64,000 nt of DNA from Edaphobacter lichenicola (GTDB lineage Bacteria; Acidobacteriota; Terriglobia; Terriglobales; Acidobacteriaceae): the NCBI RefSeq assembly GCF_025264645.1, contig NZ_CP073696.1, forward strand, positions 3,844,001 to 3,908,000. Direction: 5' to 3'. Each line of letters begins with the position of its first letter. Positions within the stretch are counted from its first letter, which is position 1. The position numbers and the translations under genes are program-made. The notes beneath the pieces were generated by a model. That model saw nothing but the letters and a program-made list of their open reading frames with translations, made no database searches and was not told the origin of the DNA. Positions 54,506-62,566 of the stretch are shown here, piece after piece.

Positions 54506-55870
54506 TTGTTCGCAGCTGATGAAGATGGAGAGTGGGCCATCTTGAAGAGTGTTAGCGCGGGTCCATTCCGCAGAGCATGGGATAAGCATCCAGTTTCGTT
54601 GATGGTTTTGGCCGCTTTGGCAGTGCGGATGGTTGTGGTGATCTGCGGTTTTCGCGCGCAGGCTGCGCCGACGGTCGATCATGCGGAGTTTGGGTGGGAG
54701 ATGGGCTGGGTGGCACGGTCGATCTTTCTGGGGCATGGCTTTAGCTCGCCGTTCTTCCCGCTCACCGGCCCGACGGCGATGGTTCCACCTGTATTTCCGT
54801 ACATGCTGGCCAGCATGTTTCATCTGTTTGGGCTGTATACGGCGAAGGCGGCGTTTGCAATCTTGTCGATTAATTCCCTGCTGTCTGCGCTGACTTGTAT
54901 ACCGATTTATTTCAGCGCTCGGTACGCGGTGGGCGAAAAAGCCGCGCGGTGGGCTGGGATCGGTTGGGTGATCTATCCGTATGCAATTTATTTTTCGGGA
55001 GCGCGAGTGTGGGACTATGCACTGACTGGGCTGCTGTTTACGACTTGCTTTTGTATTGCTCAGCGGCTGCATCGGCGGAGACAGCTTGTGGCCTGGCTGG
55101 GTTTTGGCGCGTTCTACGGAGTGACAGCGCTGGCGAATCCTTCGGTTCTGCCGATGTTTCCTGTGTTTTTGTTGCTCGCTGCGTTGCAGATGCGACGGGA
55201 TGGTAAGAGGTGGCTGCTGCGTTGCGCAGTTGCCGCAGCAGGGGTCATCGTCGTGCTGACGCCGTGGACGATTCACAACTATCGCACGATGCACTTTGTG
55301 GGACCGGTGCGGGATAACTTCTGGCTGGAGTGTTGGGCAGGGAATACCGGCGATACGTTCGAGTCGAACGCACGATGGGCTCATCCAGCCAGTAACGCGA
55401 TGGAGATGCAGCGGTACGAGGCTGCCGGTGAGATCGGCTATATCGCGGAGAAGAAGGTGATGGCGATGAACTTTATCGAGCACCATCCTTTGTTCTTTGC
55501 AGGACTGTCGCTGCGCCGCGCTTTCGCATACTGGAGCGGCTTCTGGAGCTTCAGCCCGTCGTATCTTAGCCTTGAGCCACTGGAGATTCCCGATGTATTT
55601 TTCTGTACGGGCATGACCGTGCTAATGCTGCTGGGAGCACGAAGGTTCTGGGGCGAGGACAGGGCTAGAGCGCTTCCGTTTCTGGTTTTGATCGCATTCT
55701 TTCCGATTACGTATTACTTCACGCATGCGTCCCCGGACTATCGGCAACCGATTGAACCTGAGGTGATGGTTCTGGCGGTGGTGGGCGTGATGTCTTTGAA
55801 GAAGATGCGCGGCGCCGAAGAGACGATGGAAGACGAAGAGAATCAGTTGGCGATGTCTTCGACTCGTTGA
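54506..55870 (+). CDS. GT39-like polytopic membrane glycosyltransferase
   Basis: 454 residues, about ten transmembrane helices. The first extracytoplasmic loop has DHAEFGWEMGWVARSIFLGHGFSSPFF, where the Asp/Glu-rich start resembles the catalytic loop of ArnT/PMT-like GT39 family proteins that use polyprenyl-phosphate sugars. The second half has an extracytoplasmic segment rich in Trp. The substrate is unknown. Start uncertain: TTG 54506, or TTG 54542 preceded by GGAG at about 11 nt; a clear ATG is only available far inside, near helix 1. It ends 47 nt before the trp-leader promoter. Confidence 0.7.
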   Translation: MFAADEDGEWAILKSVSAGPFRRAWDKHPVSLMVLAALAVRMVVVICGFRAQAAPTVDHAEFGWEMGWVARSIFLGHGFSSPFFPLTGPTAMVPPVFPYMLASMFHLFGLYTAKAAFAILSINSLLSALTCIPIYFSARYAVGEKAARWAGIGWVIYPYAIYFSGARVWDYALTGLLFTTCFCIAQRLHRRRQLVAWLGFGAFYGVTALANPSVLPMFPVFLLLAALQMRRDGKRWLLRCAVAAAGVIVVLTPWTIHNYRTMHFVGPVRDNFWLECWAGNTGDTFESNARWAHPASNAMEMQRYEAAGEIGYIAEKKVMAMNFIEHHPLFFAGLSLRRAFAYWSGFWSFSPSYLSLEPLEIPDVFFCTGMTVLMLLGARRFWGEDRARALPFLVLIAFFPITYYFTHASPDYRQPIEPEVMVLAVVGVMSLKKMRGAEETMEDEENQLAMSSTR

Positions 55871-55916
55871 TGCGGCTCTGTTGATGAGAATCCTGAGCAA
55901 ATTCGATCTTCTGGAG

Positions 55917-55945
55917 TTGCGGGAGTTGTGGCCAGGATGTATCTT
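55917..55945 (+). promoter_or_regulatory. Sigma-70-like promoter of the trp leader
   Basis: TTGCGG (55917-55922) and TATCTT (55940-55945) with exactly 17 nt between them. Transcription would begin near 55951-55954, at or next to the leader ATG (55955), so the leader ORF may be leaderless. Confidence 0.45.
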
Positions 55946-55954
55946 GATAGCAAG

Positions 55955-56029
55955 ATGATGATTGCTCAGATTAGCCGAATTCCGTTTATTCTCCGCTATT
56001 GGCGCACAATAGCGGCTTCGGCGGAGTAG
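55955..56029 (+). CDS. Candidate trp leader peptide (24 codons)
   Basis: ATG 55955 (or 55958) to TAG 56027-56029. Codons 15-16 are TAT TGG (Tyr-Trp) at 55997-56002, lying in the left arm of the first hairpin; the stop is after the antiterminator strand. There is no Shine-Dalgarno sequence, consistent with leaderless translation. It contains a single Trp, fewer than the tandem codons of enterobacterial trpL. Translation is not proven. Confidence 0.45.
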   Translation: MMIAQISRIPFILRYWRTIAASAE

Positions 56030-56112
56030 TTTCATCTGAGAGATATGTAAGTTTCAGTTGATTCGACATCCATACGAGCCGCGACCTTCCGAGTCGCGGC
56101 TTTTGTTTTTTT
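55993..56112 (+). promoter_or_regulatory. Candidate transcription attenuator in front of trpB
   Basis: Hairpin 1: CCGCTATTG (55993-56001) / CAATAGCGG (56007-56015). Terminator: GCCGCGAC (56078-56085) / GTCGCGGC (56093-56100) followed by TTTTGTTTTTTT. Antiterminator: GCGGCT plus CG (56012-56017, 56019-56020) pairs with AGCCGC and CG (56082 back to 56075) with one bulge, 8 bp in all. It overlaps both other stems and so is mutually exclusive with them. This is the 1:2 / 2:3 / 3:4 arrangement of ribosome-controlled attenuation. Confidence 0.6.
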
Positions 56113-56137
56113 GAAACGTGAACAGCAGGAGAGATCG

Positions 56138-57373
56138 ATGAGTGCAAGTTCGACGATAGGTTTGCCGGCAACGGTGGCAGGACGATTTGGCGCATATGGC
56201 GGCAGGTATGTTCCAGAGACGCTGATGGCAGCGCTTGAGGAGTTGGAGCATGCGTATTCGCTGGCCCAGAAGGATACTGAGTTTCAGACTGAGCTGGACG
56301 GCCTGTTGCATCACTACTGTGGGCGACCGACTCCGCTCTACCTTGCGAAGCGGCTTACAGAGCAGTTGGGTGGCGCGAAGATCTATTTGAAGCGCGAAGA
56401 CCTGCTGCATACGGGCGCACACAAGATCAACAATGCGCTGGGGCAAGGGCTGCTGGCCCGGCGGATGGGGAAGCAGCGGATTATCGCAGAGACTGGCGCC
56501 GGGCAACATGGAGTTGCGACGGCGACGGTTTGCGCCCTGCTTGGTCTGGAGTGCGTCGTGTACATGGGCGAAGAGGATATGCGGCGACAGGAGCTGAACG
56601 TCTACCGGATGCGGCTGCTGGGCGCGGAGGTGCGCGGGGTTTCGGCTGGCTCGGCGACCCTGAAGGATGCAATCAACGAGGCGATGCGTGATTGGGTCAC
56701 GAATGTTCGCACAACGTACTACATTCTTGGGAGTGCGCTCGGGGCGCATCCGTACCCAACGATGGTGAGGGACTTCCATCGGGTGATTAGCCGAGAGGCA
56801 CGGGCGCAAATGTTGGAACAGGAGGGCAAGTTGCCGACTGCAATCGTCGCTTGTGTAGGCGGCGGATCAAATGCGATTGGTGCCTTCTACGAGTTTTTGC
56901 CAGATGCCAATGTGCAGTTGATTGGCGTGGAGGCCGGTGGGCGCGGCACAGCGTTAGGCGAGCATGCTGCCCGGTTTCAGAAGATCGGCGGCGGCTTGCC
57001 GGGAGTGTTGCAGGGTACGTACTCGTATGTGTTACAGAATGACGCGGGGCAGGTGAGCAGCACGCATTCGGTCTCAGCGGGTCTGGACTATGCGAGTGTG
57101 GGTCCAGAGCATGCGATGCTGCATGATTCGGGCCGAGCGAGTTATGTTTCGTGCTCGGACGATGCAGCGTTGAAGGCTACGGTGACGCTGTCGCGGACGG
57201 AGGGAATTTTACCGGCGCTCGAGAGTGCTCATGCTGTGGCGGAGGCGATTCGACTCGCTCCGACGATGGCAACGACCGATGTGTTGATGGTGAATCTGTC
57301 CGGGCGCGGAGATAAAGACATGGGCATTCTGGCGAGGGAGCTGAATTTGAAAGGCAGCGAGTCAGCGAGCTAA
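56138..57373 (+). CDS. trpB: Tryptophan synthase beta chain
   Basis: 411 residues from ATG 56138, chosen over a TTG at 56111 because GGAGAG lies 7 nt upstream. PLP enzyme that joins indole and serine to tryptophan; the indole arrives by tunnel from TrpA. The PLP lysine is in [17 protein letters not shown], the phosphate loop is [10 protein letters not shown], and the N-terminal [14 protein letters not shown] and [19 protein letters not shown] are typical. It heads a + strand run trpB-trpA-CM-aroF-tyrA-ilvA. A predicted attenuator ends 25 nt upstream. The trpA gene starts 29 nt downstream. Confidence 0.97.
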   Translation: MSASSTIGLPATVAGRFGAYGGRYVPETLMAALEELEHAYSLAQKDTEFQTELDGLLHHYCGRPTPLYLAKRLTEQLGGAKIYLKREDLLHTGAHKINNALGQGLLARRMGKQRIIAETGAGQHGVATATVCALLGLECVVYMGEEDMRRQELNVYRMRLLGAEVRGVSAGSATLKDAINEAMRDWVTNVRTTYYILGSALGAHPYPTMVRDFHRVISREARAQMLEQEGKLPTAIVACVGGGSNAIGAFYEFLPDANVQLIGVEAGGRGTALGEHAARFQKIGGGLPGVLQGTYSYVLQNDAGQVSSTHSVSAGLDYASVGPEHAMLHDSGRASYVSCSDDAALKATVTLSRTEGILPALESAHAVAEAIRLAPTMATTDVLMVNLSGRGDKDMGILARELNLKGSESAS

Positions 57374-57402
57374 CAGCAAGGCGAAAGGGTACGAGTAGAG
57401 CG

Positions 57403-58164
57403 ATGGCGATTGAGTTCAGGAAGAAGCCGGGGATTGTTGCTTATTTGACTGCGGGTGATCCAGACCTGGCGACGACGAGGGATATTGCGCTGGCTGCGAT
57501 TGACAGTGGCGCGGATGTGATTGAGTTGGGCGTGCCGTTTAGCGATCCGCTGGCGGATGGACCGGTGATTCAGCGAGCCAGTGAGCGCGCGGTCGCACGC
57601 GGTGTCCGGTTGAGCGATGTGCTTAGTCTTGCGAGGGAGTTGCGCGCTGCGCGGCCGAGTGCGGGGCTGGTGTTGTTTTCCTACCTAAATCCCGTGGTTC
57701 GGATGAGGATGAAGACGTTTTGTGCGCGGGCCGCGGAGGCTGGGGCCGATGGTGTGCTGCTGACGGACATGATTGTTGAAGAGGCGGCGGAGTATCTGGA
57801 GGCGATGAAGGAGAATGACCTGGCCCCGATATTTCTAGCAGCGCCGACCAGTCCCGATGCGCGATTGAAGGCGATAGCGGGAGTGTCGAAGGGGTTTGTG
57901 TATGCGATCTCACGGGTCGGGATTACGGGGACGCAGCAAAAGGTAGCTGGAGATGCTTCAGAGCTTGTAGCGCGGCTGCGGCGGTTTACAACGCTGCCGA
58001 TTGCTGTGGGATTTGGGATCTCGAATGCTGCGCATGTGAGGGCGGTTGGCGAATTTGCGGATGCAGCGATCATTGGCAGTGCGTTGGTAGCGCTTATTGA
58101 GAAGACGCCCGCACCGGATGCCGCGGCTGCGATCGGAAGATTTATTGCGGAGCTTCGAGCATGA
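57403..58164 (+). CDS. trpA: Tryptophan synthase alpha chain
   Basis: 253 residues, a TIM barrel slightly shorter than E. coli TrpA (268). It cleaves indole-3-glycerol phosphate to indole and glyceraldehyde-3-phosphate. The catalytic Glu is in DVIELGVPFSDPLADGPVIQ and the Asp in the same segment; GFVYAISRVGITGTQQKV and PIAVGFGISNAAHV are the phosphate loops. It forms the alpha2-beta2 complex with TrpB. It begins 29 nt after trpB, so the two are surely co-transcribed; the remaining pathway genes trpC, trpD, trpE and trpF are not in the window. Confidence 0.96.
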   Translation: MAIEFRKKPGIVAYLTAGDPDLATTRDIALAAIDSGADVIELGVPFSDPLADGPVIQRASERAVARGVRLSDVLSLARELRAARPSAGLVLFSYLNPVVRMRMKTFCARAAEAGADGVLLTDMIVEEAAEYLEAMKENDLAPIFLAAPTSPDARLKAIAGVSKGFVYAISRVGITGTQQKVAGDASELVARLRRFTTLPIAVGFGISNAAHVRAVGEFADAAIIGSALVALIEKTPAPDAAAAIGRFIAELRA

Positions 58165-58279
58165 GATCTTCCATTAGGGCCGACGGTGGCAGTGCGATGC
58201 GCACGGTTATCATGGTTGATACAACTACCGTGCAACGAGTGCTTGTGCAGGCGGTGCCGTTGCAGCGAAAGGCGATTGG

Positions 58280-58543
58280 ATGGATATCTCCGACTGGAGA
58301 CAGAAGATTGACGAGCTGGATGTCGAGATCGTTCGACTCATCAACCAACGTGCAGAGGCAGCGCGTGCGATTGGCGAGCTCAAACGTACAGCAGATCTTC
58401 CGGTTTATGAGCCGCGACGCGAGCAGGAGGTCTTTGATCGCGTGCGCAAGGCAAACCCTGGACCGTTGGCAGACGCTGAGCTACTGCATGTTTACGAACG
58501 GATTATCGATGTGATGCGGACGCTGCAGCGAAGAGATCGTTAG
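58280..58543 (+). CDS. Chorismate mutase, AroQ type
   Basis: 87 residues, all helical, the size of a stand-alone AroQ domain. It rearranges chorismate to prephenate for Phe/Tyr synthesis. ISDWRQKIDELDVEIVRLINQRAEAARAIGELK is helix 1 with the active-site Arg and Lys. VYEPRREQEVFDRVRKANPGPL and LLHVYERIIDVMRTLQ complete the fold. It starts 115 nt after trpA and ends 73 nt before aroF, with which it could act as a complex: AroF and AroQ proteins associate in several bacteria. Confidence 0.93.
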   Translation: MDISDWRQKIDELDVEIVRLINQRAEAARAIGELKRTADLPVYEPRREQEVFDRVRKANPGPLADAELLHVYERIIDVMRTLQRRDR

Positions 58544-58552
58544 AAGTGATAG

Positions 58553-58591
58553 TTGGCGAATCCAGTTTTAGCTTTATAACTACTTTAGTTA
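58553..58591 (+). promoter_or_regulatory. Possible aroF promoter with palindromic operator
   Basis: TTGGCG (58553-58558) and TATAAC (58575-58580), 16-nt spacer. The palindrome TAACTA-CTT-TAGTTA (58577-58591) overlaps the -10 box, which would let a repressor block the promoter. A second -10-like TATAAG lies at about 58594. Confidence 0.4.
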
Positions 58592-58616
58592 CATATAAGA
58601 GAGCGAATCGAAGACA

Positions 58617-59636
58617 ATGATAGTTGCGATGCATGGTCAGGCGACCGAAGAGAACATACAGCAGGTGATCGAGCGAATGGTGGAGCTCGGCTTCAATGTT
58701 CACCGAACAACAGGAGCGGCACAGACGATTTTGGCGGGGGTTGGGACGCCGGAGCACTTTGAGGTTGCGGAGTTCAAGGTGCTGGCGGGTGTGTATGACG
58801 CTTACCGCATCTCTTCGCCGTACAAGCTGGCGGGGCGGAGCTTTCGTCCGGAAGGGACGACGGTTACGTTTCCGAACGGCGTGGTTGTTGGTGGAAGAGA
58901 AGTTGTTGTCATGGCTGGGCCGTGCTCCGTGGAATCACGGGAACAGATCTTGACGAGCGCGAAGCAGGTTTCGGCGGCGGGCGGGAAGTTTCTACGAGGT
59001 GGAGCTTTCAAGCCAAGGAGTTCGCCATATAGCTTTCAGGGTATGGGGCTCGATGGGCTGAAGCTGCTACGTGAGGTTTCGGATGAGACCGGGCTGCTCG
59101 TGATTACAGAGGTGATGGAGATCTCGCAGATCGAGTTGATGCTGCCTTATATCGATTGCTTCCAGGTGGGTGCGCGGAATATGCAGAACTTCAATCTGCT
59201 GCGAGAGCTGGGTCATGTGCGTAAGCCGGTGCTGATGAAGCGCGGGATCTCGGCGACGATTGAAGAGGTGCTGTTGAGCGCGGAGTACATCTTGTCGGGT
59301 GGGAACTACAACCTGATGCTATGCGAACGCGGAATCCGGACCTACGAGACGTATACGCGGAACACGATGGATATCTCTGCGATTCCAGTGCTGAAGAAGT
59401 TGACGCATCTTCCGGTGCTTGGCGATCCGTCGCACGGTGTGGGTATTCGCGATCTGGTTCCCCCGATGGCGCTGGCTAGTGTTGCTGCTGGGGCGGATGG
59501 GCTTTTGATGGAGATGCATCCGAATCCCGACAAAGCCATGAGCGATGGGGCACAGAGTTTGTATCCTGAACAGTTACAAAAATTGATGACGCAACTGCGG
59601 CAGCTGGCACCAGTGGTAGGCAGGACAATCGGGTAA
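58617..59636 (+). CDS. aroF: 3-deoxy-7-phosphoheptulonate synthase (DAHP synthase, type I-beta)
   Basis: 339 residues. It condenses PEP and erythrose-4-phosphate, the first committed step of aromatic synthesis. An N-terminal ferredoxin-like regulatory domain (about 1-75) precedes the TIM barrel: VVVMAGPCSVESREQIL, GGKFLRGGAFKPRSSPYSFQGMG (split: PEP site), YIDCFQVGARNMQNF and LPVLGDPSHGVG (metal His). The added domain is the feedback-inhibited form seen in B. subtilis and Thermotoga-type enzymes. It starts 73 nt after the chorismate mutase gene, and tyrA follows after 19 nt. Confidence 0.95.
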   Translation: MIVAMHGQATEENIQQVIERMVELGFNVHRTTGAAQTILAGVGTPEHFEVAEFKVLAGVYDAYRISSPYKLAGRSFRPEGTTVTFPNGVVVGGREVVVMAGPCSVESREQILTSAKQVSAAGGKFLRGGAFKPRSSPYSFQGMGLDGLKLLREVSDETGLLVITEVMEISQIELMLPYIDCFQVGARNMQNFNLLRELGHVRKPVLMKRGISATIEEVLLSAEYILSGGNYNLMLCERGIRTYETYTRNTMDISAIPVLKKLTHLPVLGDPSHGVGIRDLVPPMALASVAAGADGLLMEMHPNPDKAMSDGAQSLYPEQLQKLMTQLRQLAPVVGRTIG

Positions 59637-59655
59637 AGGTGAGGGTTCGAGGATA

Positions 59656-60510
59656 GTGGAGCGGGTTTTCATCATCGGGACTGGGTTGATCGGAGCTTCG
59701 ACGGGTCTGGCTTTGCGCTCGGCGGGGTTTGCGGGCAGCATTATTGGGTGGGACGCGAGTCAGCTCGAGATGGCTGGGGCCGTGCAGATGGGTGCGATCG
59801 ATGGCAGAGCTGCGAATCGTGAGGACGCGACCGAGCTGGCGCAGCTGGCCAACGTTGTTGTGTTGGCGGTGCCGGTGTTGGCGATCAAAGACTGGATGCA
59901 GCAGTTAGCGCCTGTGTTACGTCCGGGGCAGCTCGTAACCGATGTTGGAAGTACAAAGCTTGAGATTGTCGAGCTGGCGCAGCAGTTGTTTGCCGGTAGC
60001 GAAACGGCAACTTTTTTGCCGGGACACCCAATGGCTGGCAAGGAGTCTGGCGGGGCTTTGCTGGCAGAGGCGGGATTGTTCGATGGAGCGATGTGGCTGT
60101 TTACGCCAACCAGCTCTGAGATGACTGCGATAGAGAAAGACTGGCGCGCATGGGTTGGATGTTTTGGCTCCCGAACACTGGACATGGATGCAACGCGGCA
60201 CGACGAGTTATGTGCCTGGGTGAGTCATTTGCCGCAGATGCTTTCGACTGCGCTTGCTGCACTGCTGGAGGATCGGTTCGGCGATGCGCCGGAGATTGCG
60301 GCGATTGGTGGACGCGCGCTGCGTGAGACGACGCGCCTGGGAGCGAGCCCTTACAGCATGTGGCGGGACGTCGCGATGACCAACACCGGACCGGTTGCGG
60401 ATACTTTGTTGGCTCTTGAACAACGGCTGCAGCATGTACGGGAGAATCTGCGAACTCCGGAGCTGCGGGATGAGTTTGCGTTAGCGAACCGGTTTCGTCA
60501 GCGCCGGTGA
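59656..60510 (+). CDS. tyrA: Prephenate dehydrogenase
   Basis: 284 residues from GTG 59656, 19 nt after aroF. It oxidatively decarboxylates prephenate (or arogenate) with NAD(P)+ on the way to tyrosine. VFIIGTGLIGASTGLALRSAG is the Rossmann dinucleotide site, and VTDVGSTKLEIVE with LPGHPMAGKESGGALLA holds the catalytic His. C-terminal helices (HDELCAWVSHLPQMLSTALAAL) form the dimer interface. It lacks the ACT domain found in some TyrA proteins, so allosteric control by Tyr is uncertain. Confidence 0.93.
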   Translation: MERVFIIGTGLIGASTGLALRSAGFAGSIIGWDASQLEMAGAVQMGAIDGRAANREDATELAQLANVVVLAVPVLAIKDWMQQLAPVLRPGQLVTDVGSTKLEIVELAQQLFAGSETATFLPGHPMAGKESGGALLAEAGLFDGAMWLFTPTSSEMTAIEKDWRAWVGCFGSRTLDMDATRHDELCAWVSHLPQMLSTALAALLEDRFGDAPEIAAIGGRALRETTRLGASPYSMWRDVAMTNTGPVADTLLALEQRLQHVRENLRTPELRDEFALANRFRQRR

Positions 60511-60563
60511 TGTTCGGTTAAGTGAAGTTGTTTGATGCGTTGGGAGTTTGAAGGAAGAATCTG

Positions 60564-61802
60564 ATGCCTGTGAGCGATTCGATAAACCAAGTTAGTATCA
60601 GTCTCGCCGATGTGGCTGCGGCGCGTGAGCGGGTGCGGGGGTCGATCTACTACTCGCCTTGTCCGCATTCGCAGATGCTGTCTTCCCTAACGGGACAGCA
60701 GGTTTATTTGAAGCTGGAAAACCTGCAGATGACGGGCTCATTCAAGGAGCGCGGAGCGTTGAACCGGATTGCGACGCTGACACCGGCGCAGGCTGCTCGG
60801 GGCGTGGTCGCTGCGAGTGCCGGCAATCATGCACAGGGGGTTGCGTATCATGCGACGAAGCGTGGGATTCGGGCGCTGATCGTGATGCCGTTGGCAACGC
60901 CGCTGGTGAAGGTGACGGCGACGCGTGGGTTCGGCGCTGAGGTCATTCTGCATGGCGCAAACTACGACGAGGCCTGCGAGGAGGCGACGCGACTGTGCCA
61001 GGCGGAGGGGATGACGTTCATTCATCCGTTCGACGATGCGGTCGTGATGGCAGGGCAAGGGACGATAGGGCTGGAGTTGCTGGAGCAGATTCCGCAGCTG
61101 GAGGCTGTTGTTGTGCCGATTGGCGGGGGTGGGCTGATTGGCGGAGTGGCATGCGCGATCAAAGAGTCACGTCCTGGGATTCGCGTGATTGGAGTACAGA
61201 CTTCGAGACTGCCTTCGATGTTAGCTGCACGTGGCGAGGGGCGGCCGGTAACGCTGGAGCCTTCGACGACGATCGCCGACGGTATTGCGGTGCGGCGCGT
61301 GGGTGATGTTACTTTTCCAGTGGTCGAACGGTATGTCGATGAGATTGTGACCGTCGATGAAGACGAGATCGCTTCGGCGATTCTGGTTTTGCTGGAGCGC
61401 GAGAAGACTCTTGCCGAGGGAGCAGGTGCGACTGCGTTGGCAGCGCTACTGCAGAAGAAGACTTCGCTCAACGGGGCTCATACTGCCGTGATGGTGTGCG
61501 GTGGAAACATCGATGTAACACTGCTGAGCAGAATCATCGAGCGCGGTTTGGTGCAGGATGGGCGCATGATTCGGTTGCGGATTCATCTGCTGGATAAGCC
61601 GGGAGCGCTGGCGGAGTTGACTCGGCTGATCGCAAGTTATCGCGCGAACATTGTGGACACGTTGTACAACCGTGCTTACTATGGCGTGAATCTGGGAGAT
61701 ACAACCATCGATATCACGATTGAGACGCGTGGGCGAGAGCAGGTGGATGAGTTGCTGGCGGCGCTGACAGAGGGTGGATACAGGCACAGCAGGGTCATTT
61801 AG
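60564..61802 (+). CDS. ilvA: Threonine ammonia-lyase (threonine dehydratase)
   Basis: 412 residues. PLP enzyme that makes 2-oxobutanoate from threonine for isoleucine synthesis. The PLP lysine lies in MTGSFKERGALNRI; VAASAGNHAQGVAYHA, IGGGGLIGGVACAIK and TLAEGAGATALAALL are the remaining core motifs. A single C-terminal ACT domain (RLRIHLLDKPGALAELTRLIA) is present, as in the catabolic/short form, rather than the two of E. coli IlvA. It starts 53 nt after tyrA and is the last gene of the run. Confidence 0.94.
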   Translation: MPVSDSINQVSISLADVAAARERVRGSIYYSPCPHSQMLSSLTGQQVYLKLENLQMTGSFKERGALNRIATLTPAQAARGVVAASAGNHAQGVAYHATKRGIRALIVMPLATPLVKVTATRGFGAEVILHGANYDEACEEATRLCQAEGMTFIHPFDDAVVMAGQGTIGLELLEQIPQLEAVVVPIGGGGLIGGVACAIKESRPGIRVIGVQTSRLPSMLAARGEGRPVTLEPSTTIADGIAVRRVGDVTFPVVERYVDEIVTVDEDEIASAILVLLEREKTLAEGAGATALAALLQKKTSLNGAHTAVMVCGGNIDVTLLSRIIERGLVQDGRMIRLRIHLLDKPGALAELTRLIASYRANIVDTLYNRAYYGVNLGDTTIDITIETRGREQVDELLAALTEGGYRHSRVI

Positions 61803-61826
61803 CAGCCTGCTTCTGCTGGGATCGGG

Positions 61827-62462
61827 TCAGGACTTTTCGTAGTGGAAGTGAAGCTCCTGCTCGCTGGCTACGGGCTGGCCGTCTTTGGTGGCGGGATGGA
61901 AGGTCCACTGCTGGACGGTAGCGATTACGTTTTCGTCGATGCCGTGGCCGAGGCCGCTGGCCATCTTGATGTCAGCGATCTTTCCGGTGGTGTCGATGAC
62001 AATGTCGAGGATGACATCGCCCTTTGTGCCGCGTGGGAGGGCGGAGAGGTCAGGTTTGGGCGTCGGGAAATAGCTGACCAGAGCAATGTTGATGTTGCCG
62101 GAGCCGAGAGAGTCTGCGCCTGCGGCGGAGTCGGGCTGCGCGGAGGCTGGTGAGCTGGTGTTGGGAGAGGCGGTCGTTTCTTTCAGCTTTGGCTGAGGCG
62201 GCGCAGGGAGAGGGGTGGTCGCTTCGGCTTGTTTGGGCTGAGTCTTTGCGTTGGGCACGGAGGCTTGAAGCGGTGCTCTGCCGGGCGAATACGTTAGCAA
62301 GAGGTTGGTGCCATGGGGACTTCCTGGAAGGCGGATGGGTGCTACCCAGGAGGCGCTTTGGTGTACGAACGCAGCTACAAGAAGAAGATGCAGCGACATG
62401 GAGGCGATGGCGTACGTCGGCGTGCGCTTTGGAGGTGCAACTGGCTTGCCGATAGTGTCCAT
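61827..62462 (-). CDS. TonB C-terminal-domain energy-transducer-like protein
   Basis: 211 residues. One N-terminal transmembrane helix (about 18-38; IASMSLHLLLVAAFVHQSASW) is followed by a Pro/Gln/Lys-rich linker (about 60-125) and a TonB C-terminal domain (about 140-211). That domain reads GTKGDVILDIVIDTTGKIADIKMASGLGHGIDENVIATVQQWTF in outline. This is the canonical TonB layout, able to couple the proton-motive force to outer-membrane receptors such as the Oar-like protein in this window. No exbB or exbD is adjacent. It lies downstream of ddl on the same strand behind a hairpin. Confidence 0.82.
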   Translation of the reverse strand: MDTIGKPVAPPKRTPTYAIASMSLHLLLVAAFVHQSASWVAPIRLPGSPHGTNLLLTYSPGRAPLQASVPNAKTQPKQAEATTPLPAPPQPKLKETTASPNTSSPASAQPDSAAGADSLGSGNINIALVSYFPTPKPDLSALPRGTKGDVILDIVIDTTGKIADIKMASGLGHGIDENVIATVQQWTFHPATKDGQPVASEQELHFHYEKS

Positions 62463-62512
62463 GCTCGACTCCTCCTAACCCGCCTAAAGTGCGCGCCGTC
62501 GAAACAGAATAA

Positions 62513-62539
62513 CAGCCGCAGTTTTCGTGGCTGCGGCTG
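62513..62539 (-). terminator. Hairpin terminator downstream of ddl
   Basis: On the minus strand, a 9-bp stem CAGCCGCAG / CTGCGGCTG encloses a 9-nt loop and is followed by TTATTCTGTTT, a moderate U-tract. It would stop the ddl transcript before the TonB-type gene. Confidence 0.6.
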
Positions 62540-62566
62540 CTGGTCCGTGACTTTTACGGACTTCTG

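Noticed and set aside
55871..56137. T-box riboswitch before trpB
   Set aside because: No T-box core sequence (UGGNACCGCG type) and no specifier-loop layout; the arrangement fits ribosome-based attenuation better.
58161..58514. 117-residue frame overlapping the chorismate mutase gene
   Set aside because: It overlaps an intact AroQ domain in another frame, has no recognised domain, and starts inside the trpA stop.
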